NCBI GenBank assembly: GCA_014529385.2
Contig: CM043947.1
Coordinates: 129,544,391 to 129,608,390 of the forward strand
Source: Adiantum capillus-veneris
Taxonomy: Eukaryota; Streptophyta; Polypodiopsida; Polypodiales; Pteridaceae
Length of the DNA stretch: 64,000 nt
Direction: 5' to 3'
Made by a program: the position numbers and the translations under genes. Under the pieces are notes generated by a model. The model did not search any database. It worked only from the letters and a program-made list of their open reading frames with translations, and was not told the origin of the DNA. Position 1 is the first letter of the stretch, and every line of letters begins with the position of its first letter. This document shows positions 13,501 to 25,559 of the stretch, piece after piece.

Positions 13501-13937
13501 AATCCGGAGGTTCTCGCTTCAGCCATTACACCACACGCGTTGACCCAAACTACAAATCTCTCTTCTTCTCGGAACGAGGTAACCGAACCCATTCCTACAT
13601 CCTTGAGCCCATCCCGTTGAGTGTGATCCGCACCATTGCCTCCATTCGTCTTAGCTCCCATTCTCTACGCTGCGAGACAGGACGTTGGGGCACTGGCGAG
13701 GAGTGTCATCGACTTTGCACCTTATGCCCTCGTCAAGTGCGAGAGAGTGAGTACCACACACTACTTGAGTGCTCAGCTTTTGACCACATTAGGTCCTCTT
13801 TTCCCCATATATTCAGCCATGATCTCTCCCTACATACCTTCCTCTCCCAACCACGATGTGGACTCTCTATTGCGATGCTCATTTCAGCCATTTTTGAGCA
13901 TCGAGAGTCACTTATGAACTCCACTCACACCACGTGA
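10557..13937 (+). pseudogene. LINE ORF2: APE endonuclease and reverse transcriptase, with two premature stops
   Basis: A single reading frame of about 1,126 codons. The N-terminal APE-type endonuclease is recognisable: FWNCNGYPW, LLVETWEHD, VFGDMNAR, and SDHRM near the end. Reverse transcriptase follows, with NNYRTIMV, ALGQAGFRKHHSTIDHL, CFVDFKKAFDMV, GVKQGCPLSPTLFG and the catalytic LLYADDVVLL. The C-terminus has a C-x2-C...H...C zinc motif (CTLCPRQVRESEYHTLLEC). In-frame stops TGA at 12525 and TAA at 12552 interrupt the RT between the FVDFKKAFD and GVKQG motifs; the frame itself is unchanged across them. Apart from these stops the coding sequence appears well conserved, which suggests a young insertion. 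Confidence 0.92.
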
Positions 13938-14001
13938 CATGTTCATTTGGTCCCATAGGTCATATTTGACCTCCCAGGACGATAATAGAACTATCTATCT
14001 A

Positions 14002-14003
<2 letters not shown>

Positions 14004-14064
<61 letters not shown>
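14004..14064. repeat. (CT)n microsatellite at the LINE 3' end
   Basis: About 60 bp of CT directly continuous with the LINE's terminal TATC repeats. More CT-rich sequence continues to about 14220. Confidence 0.85.
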
Positions 14065-14069
<5 letters not shown>

Positions 14070-14200
14070 AAAGGTCTCCCTATGCCTTTCTCTCTCTATC
14101 ACCCTCTCTCTTTCTTAAAGGTACCTCTCTCTCTCTCTCTCTTTCTCTGTCACAGGAAATTTCCATATCTCTCTCTCTTACACACACGCACACAGAGAAC

Positions 14201-14205
<5 letters not shown>

Positions 14206-14254
<49 letters not shown>

Positions 14255-14266
14255 GTGTGTGTGTGT

Positions 14267-14312
<46 letters not shown>
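14206..14312. repeat. (CT)n then (TG)n microsatellite
   Basis: A short CT block followed by ~90 bp of TG with occasional TATG interruptions, ending exactly at the next hairpin unit. Confidence 0.88.
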
Positions 14313-14315
<3 letters not shown>

Positions 14316-14373
14316 AAAGGCGTGCGGAGACATCCAACTACTCTTTGGATGTCTCTACTCGCACCTTTAGTAC
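14311..14373. repeat. Hairpin unit, central region copy 1 (unit 2)
   Basis: A palindrome of ~63 bp: GTACTAAAGG...CCTTTAGTAC. The inner arms GAGACATCCAA and TTGGATGTCTC pair perfectly. Same family as 8241-8301, with different inner arm sequence. Confidence 0.88.
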
Positions 14374-14529
14374 TGTGGAGAGGCAAAGATAATGAGTGAG
14401 AGAGAGGGATAGTGTCTGTGTGTGTGTGTGTGTTTTGGTCTGCTTTGGAGAGAGAGAGAGAGAGAGAGACAGTTTGTGTGTGTGTGTGTGTGTGATAGAG
14501 AGAGGGAGAAATAGGCGGAGACAGGGGGG

Positions 14530-14530
14530 A

Positions 14531-14622
<92 letters not shown>
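14530..14622. repeat. (GA)n then (CT)n microsatellite
   Basis: About 45 bp of GA switches to about 42 bp of CT at TGCTCTC, which itself can fold as a large GA/CT hairpin. Confidence 0.88.
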
Positions 14623-14624
<2 letters not shown>

Positions 14625-14628
14625 TTTC

Positions 14629-14689
14629 ACTAACGGCGCGCGAAGGCGTATTTTATCGTCATAAAATTCTTTCACGTGCGCCGTTAGTG
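14629..14689. repeat. Hairpin unit, central region copy 1 (unit 3)
   Basis: CACTAACGGCGCGCG...CGCCGTTAGTG, about 61 bp, with an inner partly complementary arm pair (GTATTTTAT and ATAAAATTC). Same family as the other central hairpins. Confidence 0.85.
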
Positions 14690-14723
14690 ATGAGATAAGT
14701 TTTGGTGAAGACAGGGAGAGTTT

Positions 14724-14923
<200 letters not shown>

Positions 14924-14944
14924 CTTCTATTTGTATACAATGGA

Positions 14945-17762
14945 ATGGCTAGAACAAAGGCCACTGCAAGAAAGGGGGGCAAGGGACCAGGGTTAGCAGC
15001 CAAGGCAAGTAGTAGATCTACAACCCCAAAGAAGAGACCTGGAAAACCAAGTAATATTTTGAAAGGTCCAAGGATGAAGAAGTTACAGAGCTGCATGGGA
15101 CTTTTCAGAGAAATCAAGAAGGCGCAAAAATGTGTTGATTTGTGCATACCATAGCTGCCCTTCCAGAGGATGGTGAGGTCCATTTGTGAGGAAGCGACCT
15201 GGGGCACTAAAAGGTGGAAAGTGGTTGCACTGATGGCTCTACAAGAAGCATCAGAGGACTTCCTGCTTGAATACTTCAGTGACATGACCATTGTAGCAGC
15301 CCATGCCCACAGGGTGACTGTAATGGACAAAGACAACGAAACACTAAAAAGGGTAAGGTGGAGGTATGACAAACTTCTGGTACCCAATGACTATAGGGAT
15401 AAGAAAATGAGGGAAATTTTGCTATACTCCCCCTGAACTATTGCCACAAGTCACAGTTGTAGATGTCACACATGATGTTAATACAAGGGTAAGGGCAGAG
15501 ACAGTTGCTCGACAAACAGAAGACATAAGGAAGCAGAACTTAAGGAGAAAATGAAAGCAGCAGTGGGGTTCCATAGGCAAAGAGTGTGCAATGTGACCCG
15601 ATCCATAGATGCCAGCAACAAAGATACTCTACTTTCAATGAAGGATGGTTTGCTTGCAGAGATACCATTTATAGATGGAGCCAGAAAGCTAGCTCTAGAT
15701 ACAATGGACGTTAATATATTGCTGGATCCAGATGCTCAGATATCAGATACAATTATCTACGTTTGTCTTAAGTAAGTTTTAATATTTTGCTAACTTTGAA
15801 AACTCAAATGATAGGTGTACTAAATCAGGTACACTCCTTGCAGTTTGATTAAAAGTCAACTTCCACCGCACACCCACATGGAGGTGTTTCTTCTTGATCC
15901 ACAAATGTCTGTGATTATTAGACAGAAGAACAGTCCATCTGGCACATTCAAAAGTTGGTTTCTCCACTGTGCTATGCTGGAAGTAACCGTCATCATCTTT
16001 CCTTATGAGAACAACCATCACTGGAGTCTCATATGCCTTGACATTGACCAGCCAGCGGTGTGGGTGTTCAATTCAATAAAAGGAACCCACCCTGAAATTA
16101 GGCTGTAAGTGTTATGTATCAGAAAGTGTTTCTTATGGATATCCATGTAAATTTGAAAGCCTCAAGCTAACATCCTGATACTCCTTTATGCAGTTGTGTA
16201 AAGAGATTATTGCTTGCTTATGGCAAGCTATGTGGAAGGTACGAACTATACAAGGCCCCAATCAAAGATGTGCCTGTACCAAATCAAACCGATGCAACTT
16301 CTTGCGGCTGGAGATGTCTTCTCCATGAATAATATGTCCTGCAAAGCTACTTTGCATTACAACCTTTCCATGACTAAGGTAACCATTTGGCAATGCATTC
16401 AATCAGTTTGGCTTTCTTTATACAAGACTTCTCACTATGTGGTCATTCAATTTTGCAGAGTGTTGTGAAAAAATACACATGTGATTATTTGCAAAGATAT
16501 CGGGCAAGTCTAATACAACACCTGCTCACTATGTCGAACCCCAGAGAAGCTGAAGATAGCTGCTTGGATGACCGCACAATCGATATGACAATACGTGACG
16601 AGCCACCACCACAAGCCCCTGCATCAGACACAGTGGAACCACAACGTGCCGAGGGGGTCATACCAGCCAAAGATGAAAGGGCCGAGGATGCAGAAAGTCC
16701 AAACGAGGATATGCAAGGTGCTAGTGTACAAGCAGAGGGGCTTATGGAGGAGACAATGAAAGAGGCAAGTAGGCCAGTGGAGGAGCCAAAAAAGCCCATG
16801 GAGGAAACCCTAGATGAGGCAAGCCAGTCTCAGGAGGAGCCTCAAAAGCAAGCAAGCATGGACGGGGAAAGCAGGCCTATGGATAAGGCAATCCGGCCAA
16901 TGGAGGAGCCCCAAAAGGATATGGATGAGGCAAGATGGCCAACGGAGGGTGAGGAAAAGACCTTGGTAGGAAACCCTGGATGAGGCAGAAAGAGCCATGG
17001 GGGAGACCCTTGATGAAGATGAGAACAATGACTACGACGATGAAGCAAAAGCAAAGGATAGCAACAACGACAACAACACTATAGAGACCCAGTATGGACC
17101 CTTGCTACCTGTAGATACGGTTGTTCCGGTAATGTCTATTCAAGTATGGCAAAATATGTTCAGCTTCTAACTACTTATATGTACTTGTCAACTTTTGCAG
17201 AGGTTGATTATCTTGGACATCAATGGATTGCTTCTGATGCGTGACTCTGAGTATAGCAGACACCTATGAGGATTTGCAAACATTTCGGATGGGCACTTGT
17301 GGAGTTGTGGTTCGTCCAAGAACAAAAGAATTTATTCAGTTTCTTCTTCCGCGCTTCAGAGTTGCCGTATGGTCTTCAGTGCAAAGGCAAAACTTGTTGC
17401 CACTAGTTAGAATAGTTTACGGTGTATCCGATGCTGATACGGAAGATTTTGCCTTTTTAAATAAGCAGAGAAGATGCGTTACCATCGAGGGCCACTACCA
17501 CCCTAAAAAACCCAACTTACATCTTTTGTAAAAACCGTTCAGCCAAATCCATGTACCCTTTGATGCAAATAATACACTACTGATTGATGATACTCCTGAA
17601 AAGGGAGACCTAAATCCACCAGGAACAACTATCTCACCACCCTCTTTTGAAGGGCATACCTTTGATTTTTACCTTGAAGACATTTTGATTCCATACTTAC
17701 AGAAATTGTATCTCAGTCCATTGTTCACGGACGAGTTTGTACTTTCTAATGAATTAAGATGA
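14945..17762 (+). pseudogene. Gene C, histone H3–ULP1–FCP1 fusion, copy 1 (broken)
   Basis: Counterpart of 41769-44550. It begins MARTKATARK. Codon 70, Lys in copy 2, is TAG here (15152), just before LPFQRMVR; the histone fold beyond it is still readable (LPFQRMVRSI, MALQEASEDF, HAHRVTVMDKD). A 1-nt insertion near 15425 and a 1-nt loss near 15530 shift the frame. The protease His (NNHHW) and the sequence around the Cys (TSCGW) survive, but the segment after the Cys is damaged. Where copy 2 has a stop in the acidic linker (43582), this copy has AGG (Arg). The phosphatase-like exon is frameshifted near 17245 and has a TAA near 17529. Substitutions in the histone part are mostly conservative. 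Confidence 0.88.
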
Positions 17763-17792
17763 CTCTTCTATCATGTCTTTGTGTTGCCTTAC

Positions 17793-17850
<58 letters not shown>
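17793..17850. repeat. (GA)n microsatellite between convergent genes C and D, copy 1
   Basis: About 58 bp of GA between the gene C stop and the gene D stop. The matching interval in copy 2 holds (TA)n plus (GA)n. Confidence 0.9.
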
Positions 17851-17853
<3 letters not shown>

Positions 17854-17979
17854 TGGCAATGGATAAAGAAATGTATTTCAAGAACACTTATATTCACAGA
17901 CCACAATTGACAAATGAGCTCAAAAAAACTTCATGTATTGAAAGTCACTCGTATACACTTGGGTTCACAAGAATCTCTG

Positions 17980-19421
17980 TTACATTGATACTATTTCAAC
18001 TCGAACATCCAACCCTTTGCACAAAATATCTTTCTCCCTACGCCGCACCAGCTTACGGCCAGCTAGGAAAAAGGAAAAATCTAAAAGGTCCCTATCCATT
18101 GACTCTTCAATTATGTTGTGCCGCAACTGCAGAAGACTGCATAGATCCCTTATTGTAACCACCAACATTAGGCCATGCTCTTTATCAAACACTTCCACAT
18201 CCATAGTAGGATTATCTTCCAAACATGCAGAAACCTGGTCCATAGGAATGTACTTACCTCTGAGCATTTGTGATCGCATATACCAAAAGGATACTAACAG
18301 TGATTGGCTTGCAATCATGTACTTGACAACTAGAGTGTCAAGCGCGACCTCACACCGTATGCCAATCTCTTCCTTTACATACCATCCTCTGTCAAGAAGT
18401 TTGTCACAGGATGACTGCTGAAATGACTTGCACATGAACATAGTTTTCATAACACGTATATTGTTGCTATGAAACAACTGTATGAACAGTGCAGCAGGAC
18501 AAAAGTTTGCAATTCTAACCAGTTTGGTGGGAATAGAGCTACGTAGAGACCTCTATATATCCTTGTAGAGATTACTTCGCATTGCCTCCACCATTGTTCC
18601 CTCAGGAACTGGCCAGTCCATAGTGTTCCAGTCGGTTGGTAGAGGCACTTTCACCAACATGCCATTCTTATTCCCTGGGCAAAGTTGCTAGAAGTGGTCA
18701 TAGAAAAATATTCCTTCATCAGCCAGGCTTTTGCTAGTTCTCCCTGAATACTGTAGAGAACCAATGTGGGCATGAACGACAAGGAAGAGGCCTATTATGC
18801 ACTCCACAGGCTCCCATTGCTCATAAGACGAGAGATAAACATCTGCAAAATATATAACAAGAGTTAAACTAAGAGTATCAATAAGTGAAAATGACAAATC
18901 TAATGTAGTTGAGATGTGAAGAATGGAGCATTGCTCATAAGAAGAGGGATAAACGTTGAAAAATATATAACAAAAGTTAAACGGAGAGTATCAATAAGTG
19001 AAATGACAAATCAAATGCAATTGAGATGTGAAGAATACTTACAATTGCAACGTGGTTGATGTATATCTGACACATTTCCACCATTTGCTATCACGTTTGA
19101 ATGGGTAAATACATGCTGAACAAGAACTTCCTTTATAGATCTTTTGCCGATTTCAACTTTGAAATCCAACACTCTGGCCTTCCATGCTGAGCGGTAAACA
19201 TTGATAGCACTAGACCTCTTGGCTCTTCTTGGTTTCATTAGGACCCATGAACCTTTGTTTATCCTTTGTCCAACCCATTGGTTCTCTGCACTTATTGAAG
19301 TTGATATTGTAATTGATAATATGCTACTACTTGGCCTTCTAGGCAAAGTGCAGGTGTTGCTAGTTGGTGTGAGAGACCATAAACACCTAGAGATTCTTGG
19401 GCTGGAAGATGTGGAAGTCAT
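17980..19421 (-). pseudogene. Gene D, unrecognised, copy 1 (broken)
   Basis: Counterpart of 44825-46245. Exon 1 (19421 down to about 19043, starting MTSTSSSPR) is open and ends at the same GTAAGT splice site. Exon 2 (about 18843 down to 17980) keeps its downstream part (WYVKEEIGIRCEVALDTLVV and onward) but has in-frame stops near 18553 and 18688. The intron (about 18844-19042) contains a tandem duplication that includes a copy of the exon 2 start. No known domain was recognised. Confidence 0.78.
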
Positions 19422-19739
19422 AGCTCTGAGAGAAAAGCTTTAGTGGAGGGAGATTACAGTGAAAGCATCCTAATGGAGGGAAAGTGTTTTACATTCCAAT
19501 ATCTTGTGCGGGCTTAAAGGCCACCCTCCAGTACGTTAATGACCATAAGAGAATATCAGTAGTGGGACCACACATGCACCTAACAGCTCGGTAAAAGCAA
19601 AGAAGTTACAATGCCACAATCCTAGATTCGTGAAAGTTTTTAAATTATTTTCCTATTTCTTGAGTCTTTCCACGTATTTTCCTATGTAACGTAACCCTCA
19701 AGCTCATTGGACGCGCTCTGTTTTCTCTCTCTTTCATAT

Positions 19740-19772
19740 GGCCCTCCAAATGACCTCCGAAATTTCCTAATG
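19740..19772 (-). repeat. Right terminal inverted repeat, copy 1
   Basis: GGCCCTCC...GAAATTTCCTAATG, the inverse complement of the left end at 3204-3236. The downstream stretch 19773-20280 has no gene; it includes a T-run near 19860 and a C-rich phrase near 20175. Confidence 0.92.
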
Positions 19773-20399
19773 GAGCAGTAGTTTGGTAATTCTCCCTAAC
19801 TTTTAGTAAGAGAGAGAAATATCTACCAACACTGGCACTCTTGCACATGGAAAGAGGTTTTTTTTTTTCTCTTCCCTTTTCCTTTTGATCCCAAAGCCAA
19901 GGGATCTCTTTAGATTCCATCTAATTCAAACCTTTGGCACTACCTATTCAAGTTATTTAAGCTAACATACTACTTGGCTCTACTTTCACTTTTCATTACA
20001 CAGAATCTTCCCAAGATGCTTTAGCATCTCCAATCCACTCACGATTTAAAACCATTCTTAATGGGTAGGATTTAACCTCACCACCTAGAGAGAAAAGGCT
20101 CAAGCTTAACCACTAAGCTACACTCCTACAATACCCTTTGGGGTGCCCTTAACCATTAAAAAACAAGAATACTCCCCCACCCCCCCCTCCCCTTTTTTAA
20201 CTTTCTTTGCCTCTCACAACTAATTAATGGGTTCACTAAAAAAGAACATTTTGGCCACCTGCTCAGGTTATTTAAGCTATAAGAAGGGGTTGAAAATCTT
20301 ACTTATTACTTAAGATACAGGGTAGGTGAGGGCATCTTGATATACGTTAGGATGGATACCTTGTCATTTTTGAATTGCAAGGGTAACCATGATTATCAA

Positions 20400-21060
20400 T
20401 GGTTCTAGCTTTTGAGTTAGGTGAATACCTTAGCTTATGTTAAAGATCGATGCTTGGGGTGCAGGTTGGCTAGTGAAGATCTGACCCACCTATTTATGGA
20501 ATGCCCAGCTATCAGAGGCCTCATAGGAATAATATGCAAGTGGGTCCAAAGAACATGGAAAATTGGTTTTTTCAAAACTTATTTACTCCTTGGAGGTAAG
20601 AATTTGGGTAGTCATGCCCTCCTCATTTGCACTCAAATTGTTAGGTACTTCTTCTTACATAAAGTATGGCAGACAAGGAACAGCCGTGTGTTAGAAGAAG
20701 TTCCTGAGGTGGAAATCTTCGTAGAAATTATACAAGAAAGCAGAGTGCTAATATGAACGCTCGGGCGTAAGCAAAACTCGGATGATTGGTCTAGGATTAC
20801 TTGTGCCTTGTTGTCAGCAGATGGAATGCTTAGGAAAGGGGAAAATCTTGGCCATTGGAAAACAGAAAATTTGTGAAGAACATGATAACTAACCTTGTGT
20901 ATCAAAGGCAAGGGGACAGGTCGTTAGGGGTGGCTCCCCAGATAGCCGATGTAATTATGGTCTCTTGATGATGTCATGGCTCAGCATGAGCATGGCAAGT
21001 TCTTATAATGTTTTGGGACGATCAATATAATTCACTCACAATTGTGAGTTTTTTTAAAAA
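20400..21060 (+). pseudogene. LINE 3' fragment (zf-RVT region)
   Basis: An open stretch (20421-20756) carries CLGCRLASEDLTHLFMECP, the C-x2-C...H-x4-C zinc-binding signature found C-terminal to reverse transcriptase in plant L1-type LINEs, followed by a KVWQTRNSRV segment typical of that region. A 3' UTR follows, with the phrase GATGTCATGGCTCAGCATGAGC and a terminal A-run near 21055. A similar 3'-end phrase occurs in reverse orientation near 25575 and 21340, so this LINE family left several fragments here. Confidence 0.7.
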
Positions 21061-21093
21061 AAAAAATAGTCAACCATTATATTGGAGAACCTT

Positions 21094-21143
21094 GGTATGC
21101 ACTACGGGTATGCACATTGGTATGCACTACGGGTATGCACATT
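21094..21143. repeat. Exact 25-bp tandem duplication
   Basis: A 25-bp unit beginning GGTATGCACTACGGG occurs twice in tandem without mismatch. Nothing else is seen between 21061 and 21310 apart from AT-rich DNA. Confidence 0.95.
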
Positions 21144-21319
21144 GGTGTTGATTAAGTAGCAAATATGTACAGTTTCGTATTCTATAGTTCTTATATCACT
21201 TTATACTTTTTGACTAGATTTAGTACCTTGGTTTTACACTTATATTAAATTTGGCTACCATTTTATTTTTTATTTATTTTTGGCAATACTCTCAAATTGT
21301 GAGTTGATATATATAAAAC

Positions 21320-22115
21320 TCAAAAAGACTTACAAGTATAGCCATGCTCAACCCAAGCCATCGCATCTTCAGAGCACAAAGACATCAAAAGTAAGAGTCC
21401 GGCTAACAAGGGAGCCACCCTATTATCAAAAAGAATAAGAGCTGGGTTGCACCATGGGCTAGTGGGGTTCCCAAAGAGACAGGGGAGTATTAACTCTACC
21501 CCCACTAACCTTGGTTGCACCTAGCACCAATGATTTAAAAAAGACAAGGAAGCCACCATACCATGGGAGCTTCCGCCCTGCCCTTGCATGTCCACCATAT
21601 TGTCAGAAGTTTTCATACAAAATGCTCGAGGCCATAGGGCGCACCAAAAAAGGGGACCAATGCACCGGCGAAAACAAACCCAACATAGAGCAAATCCAAA
21701 AATGTGCTCGCTTCCAACCATAACCAAGCTAATCCAGGAGTCAACCTTGACCAAAACAATCAAGAGGATCAACAAGAACCTGACCACCATGCAGATGATG
21801 ACACAAGGGGATCCCTTCTATAGGATTTTGTAGGCCATGTCTCCCATAGGTACCAAAGCCCATCATGCAAGGAGGGAAGGGTAGACCATGGCAAGCCCAT
21901 CCTCCACATGAAAATTGTTGAAACCATTATGGCAGTCCCAACCCACCATTTGATGTCCGCAATGTTGTACCAAGCCTGGTGCAGCTACGGATTTCCCCAA
22001 AAGAGGATCCACTGCCAATTCAAGTACAAGAGGAGGAACTACTTAGCCAAGAGCCCCCCTCCGGTTAGCCCCTATCATGGGGGCCTCCCTGCCCACTCCT
22101 CCCTCATGCCCTAGT
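21320..22115 (-). pseudogene. Probable LINE-derived fragment, minus strand
   Basis: The edge near 21320-21365, read on the minus strand, resembles the LINE 3'-end phrase seen at 20965-21000 (…GGTTGAGCATGGC…). The interior has medium-length open frames on both strands but no recognisable RT motif. Classification rests on the shared 3' end only. Confidence 0.35.
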
Positions 22116-22863
22116 GACAAAGCAAACCCTCAACAATCTACATCAGACTAATACCATTTAGATTTCTTACAAACATATCTAAAATTTTGACTATTTAACT
22201 CACTATTATCGCACATTCTACACTAGAGTGATGTTTTCCACAAATTGTATATTTACAAGAGAAAGAAATGGTGTGTAATTTAATATTTTCTTAATTTGTT
22301 TAAAGAGATCTAGGTTTCAATATTGTACACATTTTTATGTGCCAAACTCTTGTTATCTCTACTTTGATTTTTTGTGTTGGTAAAACGTTGCCAAATGGTG
22401 TATATAGCACACCGATCATTTATAAAGGAGTTGAAATCCTCGGGGTGTCCACTAGGAAATATGTAAGATAGCACATGTGAACAAAATAAGGAATTTATAA
22501 TTAGGTACATTTACAAAAAAATTACTTACATAAAAGGTTTTTTAAATGAGAAAGTGAAAATTTTCATACATAAGGGTTAGTTTTTTTTACAAAAATGCAT
22601 ACATAAGGGGTACATATAATACTTGAAAATATACAGGTAAGACATTATTTAAATACCTCTTGTTTGCACGTGCTATATACAATTTTTACATAGTGGACTC
22701 CCCAAGTTGAAATCATGAAAAACCACATTCCATTCAAGATGCAAGTTCTGTGGTCACAATTTTGGAGGTAGTGCTAATGAGGATCAAAGAGGAGATTCCT
22801 AGGATAGAGGAAGATATAGCATGGTATATAAAATCATTGTTAAATGTGTGTATAACATCTGGG

Positions 22864-22865
<2 letters not shown>

Positions 22866-22894
<29 letters not shown>
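22866..22894 (+). repeat. Poly-G homopolymer run
   Basis: 29 consecutive G, followed by AGGG. It is capable of G-quadruplex formation and liable to length errors. The surrounding 22116-25080 is AT-rich with no supportable gene. Confidence 0.95.
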
Positions 22895-25098
22895 AGGGAA
22901 CCCAAGCAGCACAAGTTGGGCCATTTGTGAGGCCTTGACATTACTCAATGGTTGCGAGTTCACTCTAGCAAAGTGCTTCACCACACCGTGTGTCTCACCT
23001 TTTAAGACATCAAATAGCCATATTGGATTGCATGATTTATTTGCAAAGAGATCAATGTTTGTGGCATTTATCTCAATGTGATCCTTAATGATATATTTCA
23101 AGATCTAAGTTTGTCTAAGTTTGTCTTGCTTGATTACAACAAGATAAGCAAGGATTACTTGGACAAAGTTAAATTGTCTCTTTCTTGTCTCTTTATAGTC
23201 GGAGATGTCTGCATGCATTAGCTTGGAGTGAAGGAAGATTTACTAAGTCATCCTTGCTCTTCAAAGGTAGATTGACCAAATTTTTCCTCATAGATGTTGC
23301 GTGTTGCAACTATAGCAAATTGTTTTTGAGACTTGGGAGATGGTGGAGGAGATAGTATCTTAAAAGATTCTCAATCCATGGGATTGAAATGTTTTGGATT
23401 GCACAAATTGTGTTGTTGTATGGGGCCTTAAAGTTCTTCTTCCCCTTAGAGATGGATTTGAGGTAACTATTAGTTGGGGAAATCATTCTTTTTCTTCAAA
23501 ATCAAAATAAAGATGCCAGTTAAAGCTAAGACTTTTCTTATATTGGATGTTTTCTATTGCTTGCCCTTGCTTTTTATTGTGATTATAGTGCTCCTAGCTA
23601 CCCATTGCATGCCGTGGTAGAGTTTGTGGCCCATGTCGAAGGTCAAGACCTTTCAACTAAGATGATGTGTTGTATACTTGTTAGCTAGCTAGAATTTTGG
23701 ATTGGTGAACCTCTCAGAAGTATGACATGTTGAAGTGCTACTAGTGGATTTGCATGGGTAGAGCTAGCTCTAGAAATTGCAATCTTTCCATCTGGGTTTG
23801 CTATGTTGTGTGTTTCTTTAGGATCATTTCCTAGGATGCTTGGTCTTGTGGTAAATGGGTGAGAGCTTGGCTATCCTTCTTCAGATACAAGGCATTGCTT
23901 ATGATGCATGGTGTTGGTCTTGAAGGTTGATCCCTATGGTAACTCCCTTTCATCTAGGCTGTGTAACAACCCATAGGATTGGTAGTTTCACCCCATGATT
24001 CTAGCTTGATGTACTCCTAAAGTCCAACTCTAGTTACCATAGTTTGTTAGCTTCCTCTGGCACATAATTAAGCACCCAAGTAGATATCTTTCGCACATGA
24101 ATGACTAGTTTTTTTCCCTATGGGTCTTGAAAACACCCACATAGGATACTAGCATCATTCTTAGCCATTTCTTCCACATCAATCCCACGCTTAGGGATGT
24201 ACTGCTCATTGTACAACTCATACATTTTTACTTGTGATTAGGCCTCATCACCTTGAGAGGGCAATGAATCCTCTTTTAACTCAGTGTAGGGTTGTGTAAT
24301 TGGTTATTGCCCCATGCCACCACCTCGAGAAGCTCCACCACTAGAGCTCACCATGTTTACCTCATTGAAATCCCCTCCAAGAAAGGATCATGGGGAATGT
24401 AGAGTCTCATATCACATGTACAAACCAAGCAAATTTTTGTCGAGATCTTCTTCTTCAGGTTCTCCAAGACACGTCACTAATGACCCTCTAGATGCTCCTT
24501 AAACCCTCAAAACCAAATTTACAGGTTTGAAAATCACTTCACAACACCCAAATCAGTTTATAAACGCACCATGGACCCCCTTTAGGGTAAAACCCATAAA
24601 ACTTACCTTTTGAGCATGTTGGTGATGTCAAAATTTTCCAATTCTACTAATATCGACCTCTAATGGCTCAGATTGTTTTGGAAGTGTCATGCCACAGTTT
24701 GACCCAAGACTTTGCCTTTGGCGTTGAGATTCGATTTGGACACTCTAGATCACAATTTAGAAATCATTTGGGCCCAAAAATTTACTCTTCCCCTTACTTA
24801 ATTTTGAACCTTGGATCCTTGTTGACCCACTCCTACTCTTAGTTTCATTCTATTCATCCTTGTATAGTTTTGGAGCTTTGTTGTCTTTCTCTTCATGATG
24901 CCAGGATCTACATGTTTTTTGTGTTGGAATGCAATGCAAAATGTCAAAAAATACAGTGCGCTTTTGATGGCGAGGTTGCAACCACAGTGACATTACCCCA
25001 TGTTTTTGGACTCATACTCCTCAATCCCACAAGGGTGACTTAGTAGAACCTGCTCATCCAATTTTTAGTGTAAGTAATTAGGGATATAGTATCATAGT

Positions 25099-25168
25099 AT
25101 TCATGGCTTCAGCATGATCAGAGAGATATTAGGATTCATGGCTTCAGCATGATGAGAGAGATATTAGG
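25099..25168. repeat. 35-bp tandem duplication within an interspersed repeat
   Basis: The unit ATTCATGGCTTCAGCATGAT... is repeated twice with one mismatch. The following stretch (TTAGGCTAGAGCCTAATTAA and on to about 25200) recurs inverted at about 32905-32965, which marks a dispersed repeat family of unknown class. Confidence 0.85.
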
Positions 25169-25559
25169 CTAGAGCCTAATTAAGTTCAATGCACAAGAGA
25201 ATATTGCTACAAAGTAGTTCAAATAACCCCCTCAAGACACACAAAGGGTGAGGTGTATACAAGTCTCCCCTTAATTAAAGGGTTTAGACACACAATCCTC
25301 CCCTTCAACACAATTAGGCAGAGGGATTCACAAACCCCACCTCCCCCCGCATCACCCCCCACCACAAAGGGTTAGGGTTGAGGAGTAAACTCCACACTCT
25401 CCTACCCTACACAACAAGGGTTGTCAAGAAGGTGTGCTTCCCATACACAAGGGACTATTTTTGTTGTAGATTGGAAGATTTCCTCCACATCTGCTTTTTC
25501 TTGCACGAATCACAATAGTGAGTAGAATAAATTTGCAAATCCAAAAAATTACATCAATA

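Larger units (their letters stand above)
9396..14008 (+). mobile_element. Near full-length LINE (non-LTR retrotransposon) inserted in giant element copy 1
   Basis: The element starts directly after a (CT)n tract (9365-9395). It has a ~220-bp 5' UTR, ORF1, ORF2 (APE endonuclease plus reverse transcriptase) and a 3' UTR ending in (TATC)n and (TC)n that merges with a following long (CT)n tract. There is no poly(A) tail. It lies between gene B and gene C of the giant element, so it entered after that element was in place. Two in-frame stops in ORF2 make it non-autonomous now. Confidence 0.9.

Noticed and set aside
13090-13924. Overlapping plus- and minus-strand frames inside LINE ORF2
   Set aside because: They are shadows of ORF2. 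The same shadows occur in the truncated copy at 8744-9277, as expected for copied sequence.
22799-23101. Gly-rich and Pro-rich frames over the poly-G run
   Set aside because: The glycine/proline stretch is the homopolymer itself; the rest has no support.
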